A stretch of DNA of 64,000 nucleotides. It comes from Diphasiastrum complanatum (Eukaryota; Streptophyta; Lycopodiopsida; Lycopodiales; Lycopodiaceae). The stretch spans positions 1 through 64,000 of the forward strand of contig MU832242.1 of the NCBI GenBank assembly GCA_029204225.1, in the 5' to 3' direction. The position numbers and the translations under genes were made by a program. Of the stretch, positions 39,464 to 51,662 are shown piece after piece (the stretch's first letter is position 1; every line of letters starts with the position of its first letter). Below the pieces are notes generated by a model, which was not told the DNA's origin, did no database searches, and saw only the letters and a list, made by a program, of their open reading frames with translations.

Positions 39464-40731
39464 CGCAAAACTGCTTGAAATTTTTGTCGTAGGCTAAAAA
39501 CAGTATGTCGAGGCCAATTGTGATGTCGAAGTTGAAAATAATGACCTACACTTTTTCCCTTACCAGGCCACTCGCCACTTTTCCACCTATTTGAAAGCCA
39601 AGTCGGCGTCGCCTTCCAAAATGCACTCGGTCGTCAACTCCCAACTACGTGCCCAATGGAATGGTGAAATCACTTTTGGCACACTCCGAACACTTTCTCC
39701 GCTGCAATCACTTTGTTTTGTTGTATCGTACTTGCAGGTAGAATCCAGGTGCCCTTCGTTTGGAGGTAGCCTTTCGTTTGGGTCAAAACAGACAATGGAC
39801 CCAAAAATAGGAATTTTCCTTGTTTTTTAACTGTTTCTTCACCTTGAAGAAACTTCACACTTTACTTGTGAAGGGACCCAACTCCAATTTCAATATGAAG
39901 ATTTTTAAAGAAAATAAAGTGCCCCTTGCACTTCTCTGCCCTTCGGGCCCACTTCACTTAATCCAATGATAGGTTTCAATCCTATGGTCTAGATGCAATT
40001 AATCCTATCCATCGATCGTTGTGAAGATTGATCTTGTGGACTTGGTTGCATCGGTGCGTTGAACTACACTCCTGAAGCTGTTGGACACTTACAAACGCTA
40101 GATGCTCCTCGTGGTTCCTCGTGTGCGACCTGTCCGCTCTTTCTTTCTCCTTCTCTTCCAAGGTTTTCTAGCTATGGCTGCCCTCAGAGAATGCTTATGG
40201 CTCCACGAATGAAGTGTGGCTATCCACGGCCACTTCAGATCTGATAGAATTGATTAGGACACCCTCTTCAAAATTCTCACAGCTTTCAGAATGGTTCAGA
40301 ATGGAGAGAAATCTCTGATTTTGTGCTCCCAAATCCCAAACCAGGGTTTTTCACACAAATCTATTCTTTGCTTCCTATTCACAGTGTTCTGATAGGCCTA
40401 TTCTCTTGCTCTAAGGTTGCCCTACTACTTGAACTCTAATGCTTCAATCTGTTTGTCAAACGGTGTCCGATTGAATGCACACTGACTGTAAACACCCAAT
40501 AGCTTGCTTCGAAATTTCAAAATTCTGTTTGCTGAGGTTCTGCTTCAGCTGACAACTCTTGTCTCTGAATCCTCACACAGTCTCAAGCTCATCAAGCTTT
40601 TGTGTGCTAAACTCTCTACAACAGTGTTTCTCCTTCCGTCTTTAACCCGCCGTAAACCCCGAACTCTCAGAAGACAATTCTCCCGAAGCTCTCTTCAACG
40701 ACAATGTTGTATTGTGTACACTCCCTGTACG

Positions 40732-40743
40732 GCTCTGATACCA
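40732..40743 (-). promoter_or_regulatory. Primer-binding site of element 34765-41016
   Basis: Minus-strand TGGTATCAGAGC immediately follows the sequence TTCTAAGT that ends the presumed 5' LTR. Confidence 0.85.
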
Positions 40744-41016
40744 ACTTAGAATTTGCTTCGAACAGGAACACAAATCATGCTACACAGTAACACAGACAGA
40801 AAACACTCTCTACAGCAAGCTCACATAGCAACTGTATTTCTCAAAATGAAATTACACTGTACATATAGTTGTTCACTCAGGCAACCCACGCATGACCCAG
40901 GTTGTCGTTGGCGGGATGTGTGTCCCGTCGACTTGCCTCGTGGTGAGGCAACTGATCCTTATCAACTGATAGGACCCACAGTACAGTAGCACAGTGATTC
41001 TACTTTAATTCTAACT
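40744..41016 (-). repeat. Probable 5' LTR of element 34765-41016
   Basis: On the minus strand this 273-bp segment would begin AGTTAGAATT and end AATTCTAAGT. That gives a near-perfect 8-base terminal inverted repeat, with a length and ends resembling the 254-257-bp AGTTAA...TTAACT LTRs at 16501 and 21924. The inner end is fixed by the primer site. The outer end is inferred because no partner LTR is present. Confidence 0.55.
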
Positions 41017-42039
41017 CAAAATGCCAGTTGTCTGCATTTGAGACAATGCTTCTGCTACTGAGCCAGGTTCATCGTTGTTGATAAATGCCTAAGGGGTAAA
41101 ACGATCAGGTACTTATCGATGTCGAGCAGATCTTCGAACAATAGTCAGTTTCGAAGTTGGAGAAGTCAATGATGGTGAACCTCGAACTTGAAGACCTCAA
41201 ACTCGAAGAATTCGATGTCTATCATGCTTATGCTTCAGTTGATTGATTGTACAGACGTTCCACTTTAGAGAGTAAGGCTACAATGTCGTTGTGTATAGAG
41301 AGAGTACATATTTACATGGTATACTGGTGCTCAAGACTCGAATTCGAGTGACTCGAACTCGAATGACTCAAATGCGGGTGCGTTGGAGTGAAGCTTAATT
41401 CCAACACTTTATTCTAGTAGATTTTATGCAAGCATATTTTATGTAGTTGTACTATTATTATTTGTGGGTATTGGTACACTCTTTTGTCAAAAATTCCCTT
41501 GCTATTTAGCTATCTATCTTTTTTTGGTGCATAAGATGGCAATGATAAATGAGAAAAATATTGCACTTTTTCACATTTTTCAAAATGTTGTTGTCAAAAT
41601 AATCTGAAAGGTACTTTGTTGCAATAAAAAGAGACATTTTCTATGGTGATTGGTGAGTGCTATGATGAGCATTTTTCATGTGTTAAAACTCATTGAACTC
41701 ATAAACTAAATGCCAACCTCCTACCATATGGCATCCTTTGTTTGGGCACCTGAATGAATAAGCACTACACTTTGTGTTGAAGGAGAGGATGGTGAAAAAA
41801 ATGGACTACCAAAGCAAGATTGAAGGCTTTTAATAGGGGGATCGAGGTACTTCTTGACATTCATTGATAATCGTAATAAGAGAACCAAAATTTATTGGAG
41901 AATGCTCGAAGAGAAGAAATAGGACTAAAGAAGGGACATAAGAACCTAGGAGGAGGAGAACAATGATCATGCTAAGCATGAAAGCATACCAAGATCAAGG
42001 AGATGGAGACAACATCCTAAAATGTTTGACGACATAGAG
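41017..42039. other. Intergenic stretch, no gene seen
   Basis: No coding frame is supported. At about 41150-41390 the sequence is rich in short CTCGAACTCGAA-type words (TCGAATGACTCGAACTCG and similar), a degenerate simple repeat. Confidence 0.4.
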
Positions 42040-42594
42040 CCACTAAGTTATGGACAGGCTAAAGAAAGTCCATAGAACAAAGCATGGATGAAGACAATGA
42101 GGGAGGAGCTAGAATTGATATGGAAGAATCAAACTTGGGAATTCACTCCGCTACCAACGAGGAGGAAGGCAACTGGGAGGAAGTGGGTGTTTAAGGTTTA
42201 GTGAAATGGAAATGGACAAAGTGAGAGGTATAAAGCAAACCGTTGACAACATGCACAAGGAGATGTTTTGGATCAAAAGTTTGTTATTGGATTTCACTTG
42301 CTAGATCTTAAGAAGACCCCAATCATCTTTCGTGACAACCTTTCAACCCAAAGCAAGGCAAATAATATGGTTTTTCATGCAAGGAGCAAGCACATTAAGA
42401 TTGCTCATCATTTTGTGAGTAATTGAGTGTTGGCCAAGGAGGTTGAGCTTCAACATGTTTTTTTCAAAAAATGTGTGGTGGGTGATATATTCACAAAACC
42501 TTTGGAGAAAGACCTATTTATTAGACATAGATTAGATCTTGGCATGTGTTCTAAATCTATGTTGATAATTGCAAGTATAGTTGAACAAGGAAGG
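42040..42594 (+). pseudogene. Ty1/copia RT start and RNase H end, degenerate
   Basis: Plus-strand frames give an RT start (REELELIWKNQTWEFTPLPT, RKWVFKV, about 42095-42200). After a deletion comes the RNase H end (PIIFRDNLSTQSKANNMVFH, ARSKHIKIAHHFV, DIFTKPLEKDLF; about 42310-42540) with several stops. A decayed purine tract GAACAAGGAAGG precedes the LTR that starts at 42595. Confidence 0.8.
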
Positions 42595-43020
42595 TGAAAC
42601 ATTGTCAAATTGAGACCTAGTTTGTAAATATTTTAGATTGAACCTCACACACCTATAATGAATTAAAATATTATTATCTTCTATATTTTGACACTTTGAA
42701 AAAGTCCCAAACTTCAATACCCTTCAAATAGCATTTAGTCCATGTAATTTAGTCATCATATTGGCCAATTTTGATAACAATGACTATTTTAGGGTAAGGA
42801 GCTTAGAGAGAGGAGGGAGAGTGGTCACTCCAATCTATAAATAGCAGGTCTTATTCTGAAAAAGTTAAACCATTGTTTATTATTTGTTTGGTGATTGGAA
42901 GAATACTATTATATCTCATTTTGGCTCTCAATTACATTGGTGTAGGAATTGTCTTGTGTGCTTGTTTGGTATGCACTTAGGTGATGATCTAATTATGATT
43001 TTGCTGATTTCAACCTAGCA
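42595..43020 (+). repeat. Probable 3' LTR of the degenerate copia element
   Basis: It begins TGAAACATTGTCAAA after a purine tract and contains a TATA box CTATAAATAG at 42835-42844. It may end CCTAGCA at 43020. Its start matches the minus-strand start of the solo LTR at 22679-23162. The right end is approximate. Confidence 0.5.
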
Positions 43021-43622
43021 TTGCATCTTAATCCTAGCCCTAGCAAGCACAAAACGTGTAAAATAAAGTCACTGAGAACAACAAATGGCAATGCTTCTGC
43101 TCGCTAGCATCTTCAAGAGACAGGATAACCAAATGGAATACAAACGAAATAACACGATTCATGATTATATCTTCAACAACTTTAGCTGGATGGAAATGAT
43201 GACTGAATTATCCATTACTTGTTACAAAAAAGAAAACAGACATTAATGGCTTGTTTGGGGAGTGACCAAAAGGGAAGAGATTTGATTCAGAAAATTTATC
43301 AATAAAATTTAGCTGAAGACAAAAAATGGCTGAACTATCCATGACTACTCATTACAAGGAAAAAAGAACATCCATGGCTTCTCAATTTGCAAACCGCAAA
43401 TTAATCTGATAATATACGCCTTCAAGAAATTAAGTTCTGCTCCAAACAGAAGCATCTTCGTTTATTGCACAGAAGAAATCGCAAATTGTACATTGTAGTT
43501 CTAAAATCCCTCCATCACCACATATAAAGAATCTACGTCAGGCCTGCCACATAGAAGAATGCAAAACAACAACAAAATCTAACGACTTCGTAAGAATTGG
43601 TTCAATGCTGGGGGGCCACTAA
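43021..43622 (-). other. Probable 3' UTR of the AN1 gene and spacer
   Basis: No coding sequence is seen. The last 150-200 bases before 43622 are the likely 3' UTR of the minus-strand AN1 zinc-finger gene. Confidence 0.4.
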
Positions 43623-44423
43623 TCAGTGAGCGCTCACACTCTTTGTGGAAGTAACCGACGAGCTTGTAGCAGCGCTGCTGCTGCTGCTACTTGCACAGTC
43701 TGTGGCGCCCCTCTTTTCTAAAATATCCAGAAATTTTAGAGCTTCCGAAAGCTTAGATGGATTTCTTCTTCCTTTAAAAGCAGAGCGACAAGTATGATCC
43801 ACTGGGAATCTGTGCTTGAGGCAAATATCTTGACTACATCCTTTGCAGTGGAATTTATTTGAAATCGTTAGGGCTTGATGGCATCCTTTCACAGGACATT
43901 TCGGCTTCTTCATCACTTTATCGTAGTTACTTGGATCGCAATTGCTGCTCATATGCTTCTCTAGAGTCAAATTAGGGTCTTCGCCAAAAACCTTTCGTAC
44001 TGCAGAAGCGCAAGCCGGGCAGAGCACCACGCTTACGTCCTTCAAATCACCTTTTGGACAATTATGCGACATGTAGGAGCGGTGATCAAGACAAAACATC
44101 TGCAAGAGAGATTAAGTCCAAGTTTCATAACCTAGAATCGCAATAATATTGCCCACAAAACGAAAAGAAAGAAGAAAACCCATACGAAAACTACAATAAC
44201 CACACTGCACAAACAAAAAATGGTTTCTACTACAGAAAATCCTTGTAATTAAGCATCATATAAGTAAAATAAATCGATACTTCGCAAATAAAAAAGTCTC
44301 AGCATCTGAGAAGCTAAATACCTGAGAGCAGCAATCGCATTTGAAGGGCAGAAAGTCGAGCTGATTACAGGATTCATGGCTGCAGTGACTGCCTAATTCG
44401 GGAAATGCCTCAGTGCCGCCCAT
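43623..44423 (-). CDS. AN1-type zinc-finger stress-associated protein, two exons
   Basis: Exon 1 is 44423-44322 (34 codons) and exon 2 is 44099-43623, joined in phase 0 across a 222-bp GT-AG intron. The product is 192 residues. Exon 1 begins [16 protein letters not shown]. The first AN1 finger spans about residues 14-48 (Cys14, Cys19, Cys29, Cys32, Cys37, His40, His46, Cys48), and the intron falls inside it after CDCCSQ. The second AN1 finger spans about 102-138 (Cys102, Cys107, Cys119, Cys122, Cys127, His130, His136, Cys138). Between them a CPAC...H...C cluster (61-88) could bind a further zinc. The tail is Ser/Thr-rich, encoded by a GCTGCTGCT-type tract. Two AN1 fingers without A20 or C2H2 fingers and this length match the plant SAP12-like group. 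Such proteins are linked to stress responses and ubiquitin-related functions; the specific role here is unknown. Confidence 0.92.
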
Positions 44424-45688
44424 AGGCTCAACCAGATATCTTTCAGCTAAAATTTACAGATATAGGATCCACCTTAAAGAAGAATACTAAAAGATGAGAG
44501 GATCGTGAGTATCCGAATTCTCGAAGGTTGCAGAGGAGTGCCTGTTCTGTACTGAAGGAGGTACAACAAGAAATGAAGGCGGCATAGCAATTTATGCATG
44601 GATCGTGGAATATGGGAGAAGAGACGGAGGAAAGGGGAAGGAAGAGGAGTATACTTGGGCTCTACTCAAGGGGGGCTGGGTTAAGGACCAAGGGCTAAGG
44701 GCGGTATAGTGGTTCTGCCTTTCATAAATAAGTCGTCGGCCTTTGTTTGTCAAAGCATGCCTCAAGCATTTTATACTATAGTTTTTTTTTTATGTAAAGG
44801 AATCAAATTCACCGGTATCAACGTAAAGGGCAACCCAATTATGCCCCCTTGCTCGGCCTTAGGTTTTGGCTCATCCTACAAAGGGGGCAAGCGAAAATTT
44901 AAGGCGAGGCAATGAAAGGGGCAGAGTGGGCTGCCCTCCTACCCGTTCCATGGTATTATAGGCCATGTTGGCGTTTTCCCAAGCCATTCTAAAATTTTTC
45001 AAGGCCATTTTATACTTTCCGCATTTATCTTCCTAGTGCCTCAATTCTACCTTATATAAATCACTCTCATGTATGGCAAAAGGGCCACCACAGATTATGA
45101 AGTATATGGTAACCACATTGTTGGACAGGTAACAGATTTTATTTCGAGTTTGGGTATTAAAGTTTCTTTTTTCTTATACCAACAAGGTCCAAGTAATGCA
45201 CATTTAAATAAAATCATATCAGCCAGAATAAACACGAGCATGGTATATGAGTCCAAGAAAAGTAAAAATCAGGCTAGAATTGCAACAATTATACCAACGC
45301 ATTATCAACCTGAGTATGAATGTGTGTGTGTGTGTGTGTACACATATACATACATATCTATGAAGGGCATAATTTTCCAAAGGATAAGTTGTAGTTTTTG
45401 AAAAGCATATTGGGGGTACAAAGTTGATACTAGGCTTACCTTGTATACTTAGCCACCAATGATAACCACCAAGGGATCCATGAATATATGGAATCTTGAT
45501 ATGAAATGTATTGAGGATTGTGTGTAGAGCCGAGGGATGACAACGCATATGAATATGATATCCATACAACCTCCCATGGTAGCTCTTATATGCAATTGAG
45601 AAGCAGAGCCATTCCCCCCCCCCCCCCCCCCAAATATTTTATTAAATTTCTACATTTTTTTCCCTCAACATGGAGTGTATGAGAGAGA
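44424..45688. other. AN1 gene promoter side and spacer
   Basis: The first 250 bases are the likely 5' UTR/promoter of the AN1 gene (purine-rich, GAAGAGGAGTATAC near 44645). A short (TG)n tract lies at about 45320-45338 and an 18-base C run at 45614-45631. No gene is seen. Just before the LTR at 45689 lies GAGAGAGA. Confidence 0.4.
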
Positions 45689-46471
45689 TGTCGCGAAACG
45701 GCTTTTGCTTCGTTGTCGCGAACGATTTTGTGTCTTTTGAATTTTCTTTTGCGCGGAAGCTTCACAGGAACCTAGACACGCGACTGCACATCACAAAACA
45801 CATTTCATTCTAGCAATCAAGACAGATGGCACAAGACGAGGAGATGCCCGAAAATAGAGCGATCAATTATAAGTTTGATTTTTAGAGCAAGATGGTCATT
45901 GTCTCGCTCGTTGGCGGAATGACGCTCTGCTCTTTCGCTATGTTATGCTCATTGGAGACTTTCATGCACAGCTCTCTCGTTTCTAGTCTTTTTCATTTTC
46001 TGCTCTACTCTCTATGTCTCTCTCAGTATTACGGAATTTTTTTTTTTGTTGATCCAGAAAGGGATCGTTTATATCTCCATTGTGTGGAGTTTACAAGATA
46101 GTTAAACAGAGAATTACAAGACTAGTTAACGCTAACCAACTAATCAGTTACTCTCCGTCGTTACTACTCGTTTTAGCTAGGCGTGAAGTTTGAGACTCCA
46201 AGCCCGTTGAGCTGCCAGCTGGCAGCACGAAAGATTCCCCTTCGTTTCCTTTTGTTTCTTTCGTGTCTTCTCATTTTGCGTCGCTTTGAGGGTTTTTGCG
46301 GTCCTAGAGGTATGTTTACGATTTGCAAATGCTTAGCGAATCGTTCGTCTTTCGTTTGTTCTGGAAGCACGCTGACTTTCATGAATTGTTTCGCGAATCG
46401 TTCGACCTTCGATTCAAGACTCGTTGACTTCTACGTTGCGGCAAAGTGGCAAGAGTTCACCATTTCTGACA
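45689..46471 (-). repeat. 3' LTR of the outer copia element
   Basis: 783 bp; plus-strand TGTCGCGAAACGG...TTTCTGACA. The partner is 56456-57228. It contains the repeated words CGCGAATCGTTCG and TTTCGTTTCCTTTCG. Confidence 0.9.
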
Positions 46472-46480
46472 CTCCCTCTT
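46472..46480 (-). promoter_or_regulatory. Polypurine tract of the outer copia element
   Basis: Minus-strand AAGAGGGAG directly precedes the 3' LTR. Confidence 0.8.
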
Positions 46481-46625
46481 GATCCTTGCAGCTTTGCATG
46501 TTTAATCCAATTGCCTTTTTTTACTTGTCAAAGAGTGGCTTGTCGAGCGGCTTCGTGAGCAGATCTGCAATCATGTCTTCTGATTTCATGTATTGGACCT
46601 GGAGCTCTCCTTTTGAGATTAAATC

Positions 46626-49433
46626 TCAAATGTGATGGTATTTCAGAGGTATGTGTTTTGTCTTTGAATGGAAGACAAGATTTTGGGACAGATAAATGGC
46701 ACTCTGAGTGTCCATCATCATCGTGCATGGCCCTTCTTGTGGTATCCCGATTGCTTCTAGCATCATCTGTAGCCACACTACCTCGTTCGCCACCATCAAA
46801 CCTACGATGTATTCAGCTTCGCAAGAGGATTGAGCTACCAAGGTTTGCTTTTTGCATATCCAGCTGATTGCAGCTCCGCACGCTATGGTACATCCAGTTA
46901 TGACTTCCTGTCATCTTTGCAACCAGCCCAGCTTGCATCACTATAGTGGTGTAGCTCGAATCCTTTTCTTTCGTTTTCTGTTTTGTAGGTTAATCCCATA
47001 TTTTGGGTACCTTTCAGATACTGTAGGATTCGTTTTGCCATTTGCCAATGTGCCATGCCAAGATTGGAAGAGAATTGGCTTAAGGCGTAAATAGAGAAAG
47101 CTAGATTGGATTTGGTACAAATTGTAAGGTACATCAGACTACCGATTAAGTTTTGGTAGGGTAAACATGCCATCTTCTGTTCTTCCTCTTCTGTTTTTGG
47201 ACAATCCTACTTCGTTAGTTTGGCTCCAGCTATCATTGGTGTGGCCCTTTCTTTGCAGTCCATCATGTGATACTGCTTGAGCACCTTTCTGGCATATTCT
47301 GACTGACTCAAGTGCATTTTGCCCTTTGTTCGATCTCTTCTGATCTCCAGCCCGAGACATTTTGTTGCTTCTCTAAGATCTGTGATTTCATAACTTTCAG
47401 AAATCTGACTCTTCGTGTCTTTGATCAGCATCAAGGAATTTCCTATCATCATAGAATCATCCACGAATATAGTTAGTATCACAAAATTTTTTCCTACTCT
47501 TTTTATGTAGACATTGCAATCCGGTTGTGTAGGATTGAAGTCTAGAGACTTCAGAAGACCATCGAGCTTCTTATACCAAGCTCGTGATGCATGTTTTAGA
47601 CCATAGATGCATCTCTGCAACCGACAGACATATTCTCGATTGTCGGGGTCTTCAAATCCTTCAGGCTGCTTCATGAAGATTTCCTCCTCTAGATCTCTGT
47701 GGAGAAAGGCTGTTTTCACATCAATCTGGTGAATTTCCAGATTGTGTTGTGTGGCGTATGCAAGGAGTAGTCGTATGCTTGTCATCTTGACCATCGGTGA
47801 ATATGTGTCGAAATAATCAACACCATATCTCTGTGTGTAGCCCTTTGCGACAAGCCTTGCCTTGTAGCGACCAATGGTGCCATCTAATTTTATCTTCTTC
47901 TTGTATACCCACTTGCAGTTGACTATTTTTCTGTTCTCTGACAATGGCTCTAGTATCCATGCCTCGTTTCGCCTCATCGACTCGATCTCCCCTGACATTG
48001 CCTGCTTCCTCCCTCTAGACTCTGGGCAGCTTCTTGATATGTTGCTAGCCCTTCAGTGAAGCTGCAGTACTCGAATTGCGTGTCTTCGCTCCACTGAATA
48101 TTGTCAAAGTAACGGTCTGGAGGTCTTCTTTGTCTTGTTGACCTTCTAAGCTCGTTTCATTGTTGCTCAAACGTTTCTTGTTCGTGGGGTTGATTTTCTG
48201 CTTTATGCTGCTCTGGAGTCTATGGCTCTGCATTCTGATTTGATGTCTATCCTCGATCTCCCTCTTGAATTGGCAGCAGTGCGAAGATCTCATGGCCTCT
48301 TTCGTCTTTTAGTCTAGGGTATGTGGACTCATCAAACTTCACATCTCTGTTCGAAACAACCTTTTTCGTGGTTGGATCGTAGAGTTTGTACACATATTTG
48401 CTCTGATTTATCATCGAGCTTGCTTCTTTTTTCTTTTGGAATGTGCTTGTATGTTGCACATCCAAACACACGTACGTATGAGAGATCAGGCTTTCTACCT
48501 GTCCACATTTCGTATGGTGTCTTGTTTTCCAACGTTGTCATTGTTGATCTGTTCTACAGGTGTACAGCTGTAGCTATTGCTTCAACCCAGAATTGACTTG
48601 GCAATTGAGCTTGTGCCATCATGCATCTGGCTCCTTTGACTAGCGTTTTGTTTCTTCTTTCTACAACACTTTTGGTGTGTATGCAGGAGTGAACTAGTGT
48701 TCTATTCCCTGTTCTTGGTAGAATTTTGAGAATTCTTTGCTTTTGTATTCACCTCCATTGTCAGATCTGATGATCTGAATCTTCTTTGAGGTGTGTCACT
48801 CTGCAAATGCCACGAACTTCTTGAAGGAATCAAACACTTCAGATTTCTTCTTTAGGCAATAGATCGTGGTCATCCAGCTGTAATCATCTATGAACGTCAG
48901 AAAATACCTCGAACCTGAGAGCGAATCCATTTTCATCGGTCTACAGACATATGAGTGGATGAGCTCAAGAACTTTTTTAGCTCTCCTTCCCTCATGTATA
49001 AATGGATTCTGATGTTGTTTGCCTTTTTGACAGGCTTCGCAAAACTCAGTTTCGGGCCTTGATATCTTGAGACCTGTGACTATGTCTTTTTTGCACATGT
49101 CATGCAAGCTCCGCATGTTCAGAAGATACATTCTCCTATACCAGAACTGATCTTCATTTTCTGATGCATTTAATATGCTATCAGAGTTGCTGACTATCTT
49201 GGCTTGGTAGAGATTTCCTTCTCTGCATCCAACCGTCAGCAGCTTGTTTGTCATTTTCTCGATCATGCAGCATGTATTGCCGTCGAACAAAACTCGAAAT
49301 TCAAGATCTGCCATCTTGGAGACTGATAGCAGATCTATTCTGAGTGGAGGCACATAGAGTGCTCCTGGCATTTCTACTTGCCCTGACAGTGTTCGTAGCT
49401 GTAGAGTGCCGATGCCTTTGACATCGTGTCTGC
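46626..49433 (-). pseudogene. Outer copia pol, part 2 (protease end to RNase H)
   Basis: The protease C-terminus (VPPLRIDLLSVSKM) resumes at 49433 after the nested element. The integrase zinc region has lost both His (FWYRRMYLLNMRSL) though CEAC is kept. The first catalytic Asp is Tyr (IHSYVCRPMK), followed by FIDDYSWMTTIYCLKKKSE up to about 48796. A damaged core follows, then the integrase tail TTLENKTPYEMWTGRKPDLS (about 48541). RT is a long open frame at 47998-47207 with KARLVAKGYTQRYGVDYFDT, DVKTAFLHRDLEEEIFMKQP and the catalytic box as IFVDDSMMIG. RNase H continues in other frames (DASWAGCKDDRKS, SCEAEYIVG, MMMDTQSAIYLSQN) to about 46626. The integrase is inactive by sequence. Confidence 0.9.
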
Positions 49434-50083
49434 TGTGAAAGATTTCAGATCCTTAAGATCCAATCTACTTGAATGATCTTTGGTTAGAAAGAGAAATACA
49501 CTACCAATTTCACCAATGTAGAAAAATCAGCATCTACACACAATTTGAGATGCAAACACTAATAGAACTTGATCAAACTTGAATGAAATGATTATGTACT
49601 AATTCTATCCGTACAAAACCAGCAAGCTATTGTATTTCACACGTGTGGATCCAAAAATAGCAAATATAGATCATTCTACACATAGAATTGCAAACAATCA
49701 CCAAGATAGTGCACCAATGGATAGTAGAACCCAAGAGAACCATGTATAAGCATGAAATGAGATAGAGAAGACAGAAGATGACTCTCTCCACGAGCTACAT
49801 CCTTTTATAACAGGTCCAAACCCTATTTGGCCACTTGGCTTTCCCACCAAAATGCTAACCCTACCAATTTTGGGTCTAGATTCAATGCACCCAACTTATT
49901 CAAATTGAATCTACTCAAACTCGCATTCTATCTTTCCCACACTTTCAAAAAGTGTTTATTCAAATGAAATCTAGACTAATGAACTTTGAAAAGCCAACCT
50001 CTAAGTCTAAAACAAGTTTTGGCCTCAATATGCCAAATATGGAAATATTGCAAAATGTAATGAAACTAGTTGAATCTTTCACA
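49434..50083 (-). repeat. 3' LTR of the nested copia element
   Basis: 650 bp; plus-strand TGTGAAAGATTTCAG...AATCTTTCACA. It has a minus-strand TATA box TTATAAAAGG at 49801-49810. Confidence 0.95.
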
Positions 50084-50092
50084 CTCCCTCTT
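50084..50092 (-). promoter_or_regulatory. Polypurine tract of the nested copia element
   Basis: Minus-strand AAGAGGGAG abuts the 3' LTR. Confidence 0.85.
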
Positions 50093-50327
50093 CAACTAGT
50101 TTTAGCATAGACTTTGATAATACTCCAAGTGAAGTCCTATGCTTCATGAACAAGTCTTTTCCCAATGCTTTGGTGAAGATATCAGCTACACATTCCCTTG
50201 AAGACACATGTTGAAGCTCCACCTCCTTTGCAATGACTTGCTCCCTCACAAAATGATATTGTATCTCAATATGTTTGCTCCTAGCATGAAAGATAGGATT
50301 GGATGCATTCTTTGGGCTGATTGATTG

Positions 50328-50668
50328 TCACAAAAGATGATTGGGCTCTCTGAAAAATTCCAGCAAGTGAAGATCCTTGATCATCTTTTTGATCCATACC
50401 ATCTCCTTTGTGCAATGTGTAAGAGCTTTGTACTCGGCCTCACTAGATGACAATGAGATAGTGGCTTGTTTCTTTGACATCCATGATATAGCTCCATCAC
50501 CTATGAAAATACAATAAGAACTAATGTATTTCCTATCCATTACATCTCCAGCATAGTCCGAATCTGAAAATCCAAAAAGATTAGGTGATGATCCCTCATA
50601 CAATATGCCAAAATCTCGAGTTCCAATGATGTACCTCAAAACTCGCTTTCCTAGCTTCCAATGCTCCT
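50328..50668 (-). pseudogene. RNase H fragment of the nested copia element
   Basis: Copia similarity resumes at about 50668 with HWKLGKRVLRYI. It continues through FGFSDSDYAGDVMDRK, SWMSKKQATISLSSSEAEYK and ALTHCTKEMVWIKK. A frameshift near 50330 separates it from the RNase H C-terminal part, which continues in another frame to about 50130. RT catalytic boxes upstream are absent. Confidence 0.88.
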
Positions 50669-51662
50669 AGCATAGTTTTTGCCAATAGAACTTTGATCCA
50701 TCATAAGAATGATCTTCTTCCTAAGAATAGACCTTCTTTCAGTGATCATGTAATGCTCAAAATAGAAACAACCATAATTGATATAGAGAATAGTGTCCAC
50801 TTGGGATGCTTCACTATTTCTTACATCAATTTTACATGTAAAAATGTGACTAGAACATGAAGAATCAAATAGAATGTAAATGAAATGATTCCACCATGCT
50901 TCCAACTCTGAACTCTCTGGAAAAATACAGCAAACAAACAATAAATGTGAGTGATCAACTTTTGCTTGCATGTCTCCTCCTCCTTTGTCCTTTGTTGCCT
51001 TGTATCCACCATGATACTCCATGAATGAGCCTTCATCTTCATCTTGCCACAAGAAACCATCAAACCTTGGAAATAAATCCATGAGTAGGTGAGTACATTA
51101 ATGATGCAAATCCAGCACCACATGACTCCATAAACCAAGTAGTTTGCACTAGTCCATCTTCAAGATCTACTTGACACAAGAAAATGACCATGAATTCACC
51201 AAAAATTGACAATCTCCAAGTATTGGCACCAAGTAGCTCAACACTTGAGAACTTAGCCATGGATGAGTGACATAATGAACCTCCAATAGCTTCATTTCCA
51301 TCAGCAAAATCAGCCAAGAATGCTAGTACAAATCCAACATCAAAACAATGCTCACCAATGTAGCTAGTTTTACCATATCTTGACAATTTGAACACATCCA
51401 CATGAAATTGCTCAAACATGAGATAGAACAAGTAAAGTAAACTTGAACAACACTTCCTTGCTGCTCCTTTGACCTTTAGCTCCAAATTGCCAACTTCCCT
51501 TTTGACTAGTTGAAGCGCTTTGAGATCAATTTCTTGATCTTCAACTTGAGCATCAAAGTCATTGAACAAACTTTGTTTTCCCGATCCATTACTTGATTTT
51601 ACAGCAAGATAACATCCATCCACTTGCATAGCTCCATGTACACAAGAAGATCCTCCAAAAGA
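50669..51662 (-). other. About 1-kb non-copia insert replacing reverse transcriptase
   Basis: Similarity to the related copies (1-735 and 31.2-34.2 kb) stops after LMKNGT at about 51662 and returns at about 50668. In between, the integrase frame stays open for about 190 more residues to a stop near 51060 (stretches VDGCYLAVKSSNGSGKQSLF, DLKALQLVKREVGNLELKV, FDVGFVLAFLADFADG). A second open frame overlaps and continues from about 51082 to 50651 (FMEYHGGYKATKDKGGGDMQ and following). Neither resembles RT or any family I recognise. Captured host DNA is the leading explanation; an insertion with matching deletion is another. Confidence 0.75.

Larger units (their letters stand above)
34765..41016 (-). 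mobile_element. Ty1/copia element with 5' LTR, internally duplicated, 3' end lost
   Basis: Minus-strand order: 5' LTR (41016-40744), primer site, a leader of about 1.3 kb, truncated gag, protease, integrase, duplicated integrase-RT block, RT, and RNase H ending abruptly near 34765. The leader and gag (MANMGESILSESSKLDGISN) are related to the plus-strand element at 16501-22180. No 3' LTR or polypurine tract is present. Confidence 0.85.

Noticed and set aside
43623-44105. AN1 protein as a single-exon gene starting near 44105
   Set aside because: This would cut off half of the first AN1 finger; the upstream exon 44423-44322 supplies the missing Cys residues in phase.
44709-45401. Small plus-strand frames near the C run and TG tract
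   Set aside because: No motif, and composition like the surrounding spacer.
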